Shown here piece after piece: positions 57,642-64,000 of a DNA stretch of 64,000 bases (position 1 is the first letter of the stretch; every line of letters starts with the position of its first letter). Location: contig NZ_CP058601.1 in assembly GCF_013402815.2 (NCBI RefSeq), positions 434,001-498,000 on the forward strand, given 5' to 3'. The notes under the pieces were generated by a model. That model did no database searches. It was not told where the DNA came from and saw only the letters and a program-made list of their open reading frames with translations. Position numbers and translations under genes: made by a program. Source of the DNA: Natrinema halophilum (GTDB lineage: Archaea; Halobacteriota; Halobacteria; Halobacteriales; Natrialbaceae).

Positions 57642-58415
57642 TTACCCAGGATTCGGCGCCGTGGTAACGTTGCCCTCGTTCTCCTGGAGCCACCGATCGT
57701 AGGTTTCCGACTCGACGACGACGACTTCGGCATCCATCCGCGAGTGGCCGGCGCCGCAGAACTCGGCACAGACCGCGTCGTAGCGCCCGGGTTCGTAGGC
57801 AACAGTCCGAGCCCGAGTGTAGCGGCCCGGGAATGCGTCCTGTTTGACGCCGAGATCAGGAACGAAAAGCGAGTGGATGACGTCGTCGCTTGTAAGCCAG
57901 ATCGTCACGTTCTCGTCGGCCGGGATCACGATCGCGTCCTCGGTCGTGACGTTGGCTCCAGCGTACGTCGCTTGCCACTCCCACTGGTATCCAGTGACGT
58001 ATATCTCCTCGTCGTCGGTTTCGGGGAGATCATCGAACGACTCAAATTCCCCTTGACTGCGGTTGTCACCACCCTCGAGGGCCTGTGATGGAGACACGTA
58101 CGGGCTGACGAGGACGCTGTAGCCGGAAAGCCCGACGAACAGGAGGATAATCGCCGTCGCAGCAGTCCACGTGATTTCGAGGGCGGGATCTTCCGTCGTC
58201 GGCTGGGGATCGTCGTTGTCGTGGAACTTGACGGCTGCGTAGACCAGAATCAGGAGGACGAACAACGTCAGCGGCAGTGCAACGTAGAGTAGTTGATACT
58301 CGAGACCGTCGATCAACTCACGGTTTGTCGATTGGGCGACGACAGTTCCGGTCGATGCGAGGAGACTCGAGAGCGCCGAGACAAGCAGTGTCACGGTCGT
58401 TCGGCGGCTACCCAT
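57642..58415 (-). CDS. coxB: Cytochrome c oxidase subunit II (heme-copper oxidase)
   Basis: The 257-residue precursor has a cleavable-type signal (MGSRRTTVTLLVSALSSLLA), two membrane helices (about residues 45-67 and 88-110) and the CuA domain outside. The binuclear CuA ligands are complete: His in DVIHSLFVPDLG and CAEFCGAGHSRM with two Cys, His and Met. It passes electrons from a halocyanin-type donor to subunit I. It is divergent from coxA. The ATG at 58415 was chosen over 58451. Confidence 0.94.
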   Translation of the reverse strand: MGSRRTTVTLLVSALSSLLASTGTVVAQSTNRELIDGLEYQLLYVALPLTLFVLLILVYAAVKFHDNDDPQPTTEDPALEITWTAATAIILLFVGLSGYSVLVSPYVSPSQALEGGDNRSQGEFESFDDLPETDDEEIYVTGYQWEWQATYAGANVTTEDAIVIPADENVTIWLTSDDVIHSLFVPDLGVKQDAFPGRYTRARTVAYEPGRYDAVCAEFCGAGHSRMDAEVVVVESETYDRWLQENEGNVTTAPNPG

Positions 58416-58583
58416 TGGCAGTGATTGGGCAGCCGGAGTGAAATACGGCATCCATAGATCGATGAACTGTCACGAATTCGTATCCGTTATGCGGCTGTAT
58501 CCACGGGCACAATGCATCAATAGGGATGACACTCTCTAAACTGTCAGTTCAACTTTATTGGGGTCGGTGATGACCCCACCGCT

Positions 58584-58631
58584 ATGCACGGCGACGAGCG
58601 GTGCAGTCGATCGGCACGGGGTGAGGTGTGA
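58584..58631 (+). CDS. Possible 15-residue leader ORF before coxA
   Basis: An ATG at 58584 opens 15 codons (MHGDERCSRSARGEV) ending two bases before the coxA ATG. A CTTTATTGG TATA region at about 58551-58559 lies 25-33 bases before this ATG, the leaderless distance, whereas coxA's own ATG is 75 bases from it. A short peptide translated first could couple coxA translation. No homology is claimed. Confidence 0.4.
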   Translation: MHGDERCSRSARGEV

Positions 58632-58633
58632 CG

Positions 58634-60922
58634 ATGGACCGTGCAATCGTGGAGGTCTCGTTGTTCGTGGGCATTCTCGTGAGCTGTGCCGTGACGGTCG
58701 TGCTGGCGCGCCGGTTACGAACCGATCCGTCGCCGGATGGGGGGTATATTGCTGGCCGCGAGCGTCGGTTCAGTCTCTCCGATGCCAGGGCGGCTGCCGT
58801 CCGCTGGACGACGACGACGAACCACCGCGAGATCGGCTTGCTCTACATCGCGTTCGGTACAGTCGCGGCGATATGGGGCGGAATCGACGCGATGATGATT
58901 CGAACGCATCTGTTGACGCCGGAGGCCAACCTCTGGACCGAACAGACGTACAACGAGCTGTTTACGATGCACGGGTTGACGATGTTGATCTTCTTCGTTA
59001 CGCCGCTTTTCTTCGGGATCGGAAACTACTTCCTGCCGCTGTTGATCGGCGCAGACGACATGGCGTTTCCGCGGCTCAACGCCGTCGGGTTCTGGACGTT
59101 GCCACCTGCACTTTTGCTCGCGCGGCTGGGAATCGTCGCCGAAGTGACGGGAAAAGTGCTCGCGCTGCTGGTTCCAGCGGACTGGCTTACGGCGCTGTTT
59201 GCGTTACGCGAACCGGCGATCGGCTGGTACCTGTATCCGCCACTGTCTCTCGCGCCGAACCCGCAGACGAATTTCCTCATACTCGGGCTCCACCTGAGTG
59301 GCATCGCGACCACGATCGGGGCGATCAACTTCATCACGACGGTCGTCTACGAGCGCGACGAGTCGATCGGGTGGGCGAACCTCGACATCTTTTCGTGGAA
59401 CATGCTCGTTACGAGCGCAATCGTTCTCTTTGCGTTCCCGCTGCTCGGCACGGCGCTGCTCATGTTGTTGTTCGATCGCAACTTCGGGACGACGTTCTTC
59501 GCGGTCGAGGGCGGCGGCCCCATCCTCTGGCAGCACCTCTTTTGGTTCTGGGGCCATCCGGAGGTATACATCATTTTCCTCCCCGCGACGGGGTTGATGA
59601 GTCTTATACTACCGAAGTTCGTCGGTCGAAAACTGTTCGGATTCAAGTTCATCGTCTACTCGACGATCGCGATCGGCGTTCTTTCCTTTAGCGTCTGGGC
59701 TCACCACATGTTCGTAACCGGTGTCGATCCCCGAGTTCGAGCGAGCTTTATGGCGACCTCGGTCGCGATTGCCGTCCCCAGTGCGATCAAGGTATTCAAC
59801 TGGATCACCACTATGTGGAACGGCGACGTCAGGCTCGCTGCCCCGACGATACTCTGCGTCGGCTCGATCGGCCTGTTCATCGTCGGCGGCGTCACCGGTA
59901 TCTTTCTCGCGGTGATCCCGGTCGATATTATGTACCACGGCACCTACTACGTCGTCGGTCACTTCCACCTCATTCTCATGGGGATCATCCCGCTCATGAT
60001 GTTCGCTGCCAGTTACTACTGGTATCCGCTTCTTACCGGCCGGATGTACGACCGACGGCTCGCGCTGTTTCAATCGTCACTGCTGGTCGCCGGTTCCGCG
60101 CTTACCTTCATGACGCTGATGGCTCTCGGGTTCCTCGAGTTGCCCCGCCGGTACGCGACCTACCCGCCGCAGTACTCGGCCCTGCAGGTCGTCGCGACCG
60201 TCGGTGCGTTCATCATCGGCATCAGCGTCCTGATGTGGCTGTACAATATGCTCTGGTCGTACTTTCAGGGGACGCCGATCGAGACCAGCGACCCCTGGGA
60301 GCTGAAAGCGACCGGGCAGTTCACGCCCGAATGGCAGTGGTTCGAGGACCGACTCGAGCGCGAACGCGGCATCCCCCCGAGCGAACCGGAGGAGGTCAGA
60401 CCGTCGTACGTTCCCGCACGCGAGGAGCGCCCGCCGTCGCTTTACGGCCGCATTTGGCCTGTCGCTCGCACCGTCGCGAACGACGCCGGGGCGGGTGCGA
60501 CCGGGGGCTTCGTCGGTACGATGCTCATGTCCGGCGTTCTCTTCGGGGCAGTAATATTGGGCGTGTTCGATCTCGAGTCCTTCGCGAATCTCGCAACGTT
60601 CATCGGACTTCCGTCGAGCGTCGCACTCGGCTACACGCTGTTCCTCGTCGGCGGGATGACGGTCTGGTCGCTGTTGTTCCTCTCACTGGGCGAGTATCTG
60701 CCGGGTGAACTCACCCTCGTCACGGGACTGTGGTACGCGACGGTCATCGCCTCCGGATTCGCGATCGCGTTTTACACCGGCCAGACCGATCTCGAGTTGG
60801 TCGCGTACCTCGTCTTCGTCTTGCTCGCCCACTGGCTCTACGGACTCGGCCTCGCGGGGACGATTGCGTATCTCGGCGGCCGTCAGCGCCGGCCGTCGAC
60901 GGGGGAGACAGATCAGGAATGA
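58634..60922 (+). CDS. coxA: Cytochrome c oxidase subunit I with extra C-terminal membrane domain
   Basis: The 762-residue catalytic subunit reduces oxygen to water and pumps protons. Low-spin heme ligands are in FTMHGLTMLIFF and HFHLILMG. CuB ligands are in FWGHPEVYIIFLP (with the cross-linked Tyr) and WAHHMFVTG, and the heme a3 ligand is in GHFHLIL. After about residue 600 comes an additional four-helix membrane segment (residues about 625-755) absent from standard subunits, a feature of haloarchaeal fused oxidases. The start at 58634 or a GTG six bases earlier is possible. Confidence 0.95.
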   Translation: MDRAIVEVSLFVGILVSCAVTVVLARRLRTDPSPDGGYIAGRERRFSLSDARAAAVRWTTTTNHREIGLLYIAFGTVAAIWGGIDAMMIRTHLLTPEANLWTEQTYNELFTMHGLTMLIFFVTPLFFGIGNYFLPLLIGADDMAFPRLNAVGFWTLPPALLLARLGIVAEVTGKVLALLVPADWLTALFALREPAIGWYLYPPLSLAPNPQTNFLILGLHLSGIATTIGAINFITTVVYERDESIGWANLDIFSWNMLVTSAIVLFAFPLLGTALLMLLFDRNFGTTFFAVEGGGPILWQHLFWFWGHPEVYIIFLPATGLMSLILPKFVGRKLFGFKFIVYSTIAIGVLSFSVWAHHMFVTGVDPRVRASFMATSVAIAVPSAIKVFNWITTMWNGDVRLAAPTILCVGSIGLFIVGGVTGIFLAVIPVDIMYHGTYYVVGHFHLILMGIIPLMMFAASYYWYPLLTGRMYDRRLALFQSSLLVAGSALTFMTLMALGFLELPRRYATYPPQYSALQVVATVGAFIIGISVLMWLYNMLWSYFQGTPIETSDPWELKATGQFTPEWQWFEDRLERERGIPPSEPEEVRPSYVPAREERPPSLYGRIWPVARTVANDAGAGATGGFVGTMLMSGVLFGAVILGVFDLESFANLATFIGLPSSVALGYTLFLVGGMTVWSLLFLSLGEYLPGELTLVTGLWYATVIASGFAIAFYTGQTDLELVAYLVFVLLAHWLYGLGLAGTIAYLGGRQRRPSTGETDQE

Positions 60923-61500
60923 GTGACGGCGATGCACCCGGGAAGCCGACCGATCCGCCAGCTACCGACGAAACGGGACCGATAGAGCCGACGGCAGAAT
61001 CGGAGTCGTTGGTGTTGACCTATGCCGCACCGTTTCTCGGCGTCCTCCTGATTGCCGTCGGACTCCCGCTCTCGATCGTCGGCGGTTACGTCGTCGTTCA
61101 GGATAGCGTTGGACTCTGTGGTGATCCCACGATCACTGCGACGCCAGTCGACGAGTACGACGGCGTCCCGGAATCAGTCGACGAACTCCCCGTCGAGGAT
61201 CTCACGACCGCAGAGCAGCGGGCCCTCGAAGAGGCGACTGCGAGCCCGTTTCGGGAGGGGACGATCGAGGGTGACGTCGCGAACCTGGACGTACTGCTCG
61301 ATGGGGCAGTCGTAGCCTACGAGGGTGACCGATATTACGTTCAAATCGCATCTCAGAACTCCTGTCTCGAGGCCGAGCCGCTGTTGTTCCCGGTCGGTGG
61401 AATCGCGATCCTGGTGGGTATCGCAGGTGTTCTGACGCCGCCGATTTATCGGAAAATGGCAGGCTTCGAGGAACGGATGCGAGGCGATAACCAGGAGTGA
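60919..61500 (+). CDS. Two-helix protein cotranslated with coxA
   Basis: This 193-residue protein starts in an ATGA overlap with the coxA stop. It has a polar Pro/Thr/Glu N-terminus, one helix at about residues 35-57, an outer region with EDLTTAEQRALEEA and GDRYYVQIASQNSC, and a second helix near 160-182. The pairing suggests a subunit or assembly factor of the oxidase. I cannot name the family with certainty. Confidence 0.75.
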   Translation: MSDGDAPGKPTDPPATDETGPIEPTAESESLVLTYAAPFLGVLLIAVGLPLSIVGGYVVVQDSVGLCGDPTITATPVDEYDGVPESVDELPVEDLTTAEQRALEEATASPFREGTIEGDVANLDVLLDGAVVAYEGDRYYVQIASQNSCLEAEPLLFPVGGIAILVGIAGVLTPPIYRKMAGFEERMRGDNQE

Positions 61501-61681
61501 TCGATCTGTCGGAATGGGTACCGGGGATACGAGTAGCAACGGCAAAGAGTGTAGTCGTCGCTCCGATGCGGGCGATCCGTCCGGGAGAACGCCGTGGCCT
61601 GCGAAAGGAGAGCGCCGGATCTATTGTCGGCCGTTGGCACGCAAGGAGCCTAGTCGTCGGTTTCGCTCGGCTCGTCGTGGG

Positions 61682-62471
61682 TCAGGGATCGGGGTTGGGG
61701 GCGATCTCTTTTCCACCACCTGGCTGCTGGATGTGGACGAAAACTGTCCTTTGCCATCCGGCGAGTCGCCCTGCGTCCACGGAAGGCCCGGATCGGGCTG
61801 TTCGACCCGTCTGGTAGACATGAACGTGTAGTTGTACTCCTGGTTTTCTTCTTCTTGCGGGAAGCTTGCCGGCACCGAAACCGGATCGTCCAGCGTTTCT
61901 AGCGCCTGAAGCCACTGGTTCTGGTGTTGGGTGTCGCGGGCGATAAGATACGAGAGCATGTCCTTCATACCCGGATCGTCGGTGTATTCCCGGAGGCGCG
62001 TTGCGAGGGTGCGGCCGGTCGATTCGGCCATTACGTTCGCATAGAGGTCGCCAGCGAGGTTGCCCGATGCGGCTATGTACGCGCCAGTAAATGGGACGCC
62101 GTTGCTATCGACTGGCATCGCGGAGAGCCCCGACGAGAGGAACTGGCGTGCGTTCTGTCCAGTTATCGACGCCGCGGCATCAGCCGCCCGCTTTGCCTCG
62201 TCGTCGATGCGCCTGGGCGAACCGCGGAAATTCTTCGTGACGGCTGTCGCGAGCATTTCGATGTGGCCGAGTTCTTCCGCGGCGGTTTCCATCAGCAGAG
62301 TCCGGTATCCCTCGTGTTCATCTGGCACCGCCCAGGCCTGAAACATGTACTGTAGCGCGACTCGCATTTCGCCTTCCTGTCCACCGATCGCTTGCTGGAG
62401 GAGCTTCGCGAAGTGGGGGTCAGGATCTTCGACGGTAACTTCGTACTGGACTCCGGTTCCTGAAAGAACAT
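61682..62471 (-). pseudogene. Manganese catalase broken by two single-base deletions
   Basis: The dimanganese catalase signature is clear: AKLLQQAIGGQEGEMRVALQ, METAAEELGHIEMLAT and QNARQFLSSGLSAMPVDSNG. Metal ligands are Glu in GGQEGE and in AEELGHIE and His in GHIE. The canonical start MFFQEPE lies at 62471 in another frame and joins VQYEVTVEDPDPHF if one base is restored near 62452. At the 3' end, restoring one T near 61743 gives FVHIQQPGGGKEIAPNPDP and a stop at 61682. The central frame runs 61621-62637 uninterrupted. H2O2 disproportionation is the expected role. Confidence 0.8.
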
Positions 62472-62527
62472 CACTGTCGCCTGCCCAGACCGAGCGGGAG
62501 AAACGACTGTTGAGGCTATCGCTGAAA

Positions 62528-62552
62528 TTCGGATCGGTTGGTACTATCCGAA
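62528..62552. promoter_or_regulatory. Inverted repeat upstream of the catalase gene
   Basis: TTCGGAT and ATCCGAA (62528-62534/62546-62552) are separated by 11 bases, about 57-80 bases upstream of the catalase ATG. An operator is possible; no regulator is identified. Confidence 0.3.
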
Positions 62553-62765
62553 ACGAAATCGGATCGAGAAGTCGACGACCGGGGTTTTTCTTCGCTCGGC
62601 GTGGTACCGGTGTACTGAGTTCGGTCAAATGGTCCACCAGAACTCACCGCTTTCGTCATCGGGTGTACGCGGAGGGCTTACGTTGTCCGCAAGCCTGTGG
62701 GACGTGCGTGAGGCCAGCGGAAAGTGCCGACGACCTCGTAATTGCTGGGGGACCATCTGTCCTGC

Positions 62766-62798
62766 TGACCTCGCGGGTGCGACGCTCCCGCGAGGTCA
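62766..62798. other. Perfect 12-bp inverted repeat hairpin
   Basis: TGACCTCGCGGG and CCCGCGAGGTCA flank a 9-base loop. No T-run follows, so a classic terminator is not indicated. It lies in a 403-bp gap (62472-62874) with no other gene. Confidence 0.6.
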
Positions 62799-62874
62799 GT
62801 CACTGGAGACCGACGGCCTTCCGACCGAACCAGTGCCACTCGATTCGCTCCGCCTGCAGACCCTCGAGGTAACT

Positions 62875-63057
62875 ATGAGAGGTACCGACGACGAGAGTAA
62901 ACGAGCGGCAGCGACGTGCAAACGATGCAGCGAGATCGGAGTCGTCAAGGTGTGGCCCGACGGCAGGCTACGGCCGCTCGGTCGGTCGAACTTCTGTGAC
63001 TGCGACTCGCCGACGCTCGAGGTGTTCGAAAGCGATCTCGACCACGAGCTACCGTGA
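62875..63057 (+). CDS. Small Cys-rich protein
   Basis: The 60-residue protein has CKRCSEIG and FCDCDS, two Cys pairs that could hold zinc, and an acidic tail ending DHELP. The ATG at 62875 (MRGTDDESKRA) is the shortest reading consistent with the zinc motif; the frame runs open back to 62629 but upstream residues cross a perfect hairpin. Such small proteins are common in haloarchaea; function unknown. Confidence 0.6.
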   Translation: MRGTDDESKRAAATCKRCSEIGVVKVWPDGRLRPLGRSNFCDCDSPTLEVFESDLDHELP

Positions 63058-63084
63058 AACCGCGTGCTGAGTTGATCTCGGTCG

Positions 63085-64000
63085 TCACGCAGACACCGAC
63101 GCGCCGACGTAGAGGACGACCACGAGGAAGAGCCAGACGAAATCGACGAAATGCCAGTACAGCGAGACCGTCGCGATGGACGTGTCACGGTCCGGTCCGT
63201 AGTGCCCTCGAAGCGCGCGCCAGCAAAGCGTTGCGATTCCGCCGACGCCCAGTGTAACGTGAAGGCCGTGGAGACCAGTAAGGCCGAAAAATGCGCTTCC
63301 GAAGACGCCGCTCGAAAGGGTAAATCCCTCCGCGGTGATGAACTCGTAGTACTCGACAGCTTGGCCGAGAAGAAAGACGACGCCGAGCGCGAGCGTCGTT
63401 CCGAGCAAGCCGAGGAAGCGCCGCCCGTTGTCTCCCTCGAGTGCTTCGTGTGCGTAATGGAAGGTGACGCTGCTGGCGAGTAACAACGCGGTGTTGATGA
63501 GGACGAGCGAGCCCAGAAGCGGCGGTAGTTCCTCCGGCGGCCACGTCCCGATCCTGACGAAGAAGTAATAGATGAACAACGCACCGAACGTCGAAACGTC
63601 GGTTGCGAGAAAGAGTATCGTCGTCGAAACGTAGGATCGGCGGGAGTTCCGGTCGGCATGTGCACTTCGCGTGGGTGCCAGAAACGCCTGATCGACCCAG
63701 CCCGCGATGCCGGCCAGCAGGACGATCGTTCCGACGACGGCGAGGGCGACGCCAGTCAGTGGTGGGACGATGGCAGTCTCGTTCCCGAAGATGTAGATCG
63801 CAAATCCGGCGTAGAGCCCTGCGGCTCCGACGGCTGCGATCAGCGGCCAGCGGCTTCGATGATGATCGTGATCGTCGTGATCGCCGCCGCCACGATGATC
63901 GCCATATTCCTCGGGTGCTTGCCTTGCGGGAACCCGATGACTCGAGCCATCGGTCCGAGACCCGTTCTCGCCGGGTGGCCCCCCGGGTTCACCAGCGTCC
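63085..64000 (-). CDS. coxC: Cytochrome c oxidase subunit III (N-terminus outside window)
   Basis: About 305 residues are visible on the minus strand, open to the window edge. After a His/Asp/Gly-rich soluble stretch (GDHDDHDHHRSRWP) come two helices, then the subunit III core: TILFLATDVSTFGALFIYYFF, LLASSVTFHYAHEAL, GVVFLLGQAVEYYEF, LTGLHGLHVTLGVGG and SLYWHFVDFVWLFLVV, all typical. It stabilises the oxidase and its oxygen path. It forms a cluster with coxA and coxB, interrupted by the catalase gene. Confidence 0.93.
   Translation of the reverse strand, partial: DAGEPGGPPGENGSRTDGSSHRVPARQAPEEYGDHRGGGDHDDHDHHRSRWPLIAAVGAAGLYAGFAIYIFGNETAIVPPLTGVALAVVGTIVLLAGIAGWVDQAFLAPTRSAHADRNSRRSYVSTTILFLATDVSTFGALFIYYFFVRIGTWPPEELPPLLGSLVLINTALLLASSVTFHYAHEALEGDNGRRFLGLLGTTLALGVVFLLGQAVEYYEFITAEGFTLSSGVFGSAFFGLTGLHGLHVTLGVGGIATLCWRALRGHYGPDRDTSIATVSLYWHFVDFVWLFLVVVLYVGASVSA

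Noticed and set aside
61621-62637. A 338-residue intact manganese catalase
   Set aside because: Its first 60 and last 45 residues are not catalase-like, whereas the canonical ends exist in adjacent frames.

Overview
The window is a piece of a haloarchaeal chromosome. The evidence is the GC-rich, acidic proteins, leaderless genes with a TATA box 25-35 bases before the start codon, Tat lipoprotein signals, a PGF-CTERM protein, GatE, SRP19, Gar1, Orc1/Cdc6, MptE and TrmB, and an archaeal rRNA operon ordered 16S - tRNA-Ala(TGC) - 23S - 5S. The 16S sequence suggests Natrialbaceae, but that is my inference without a search.

Layout. 0-10 kb: PH-domain membrane pair, enoyl-CoA hydratase relative, BolA and NifU-type Fe-S proteins, two PAS histidine kinases around cysS, a lipoprotein, a presenilin-type protease, gar1 and srp19. 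10.3-14 kb: a corrinoid/siderophore-type ABC importer (btuF divergent from btuCD) with a symmetric shared promoter. 14-18.7 kb: blue-copper-like protein, gatE, a zinc-ribbon protein, a triplicated 27-bp repeat and a SpoU/TrmJ methyltransferase. 18.7-21 kb: a candidate replication origin (AT-rich DNA, short direct repeats, origin-recognition-box-like G-rich repeats in both orientations) in front of orc1. 21-27 kb: folP, a candidate structured RNA, mptE, small zinc protein, metallo-beta-lactamase, photolyase, HalOD1 protein. 27-36 kb: a sugar-use cluster (TIM-barrel isomerase, Gfo/Idh/MocA oxidoreductase, complete ABC importer, TrmB regulator). 36-50 kb: MscS channel, two UspA proteins, aminotransferase, dodecin, IscA-type carrier, hisD, an ABC-2 exporter beside a frame-disrupted HTH regulator, and membrane proteins. 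50.4-56.6 kb: tandem promoters and the rRNA operon, with a tRNA-like processing element before 5S and a terminator after it. 56.6-64 kb: HTH protein, a 114-bp MITE-like element, a structured non-coding stretch, and a heme-copper oxidase cluster (coxB, coxA, accessory protein, coxC) interrupted by a frame-disrupted manganese catalase.

The strongest leads are the origin repeats, the exactly symmetric btuF/btuC promoter, the candidate ncRNAs at 22.3 and 57.5 kb, the MITE-like element, a 15-codon leader ORF before coxA, and two genes (HTH regulator and Mn catalase) broken only by single-base indels, which could be real decay or sequencing error.
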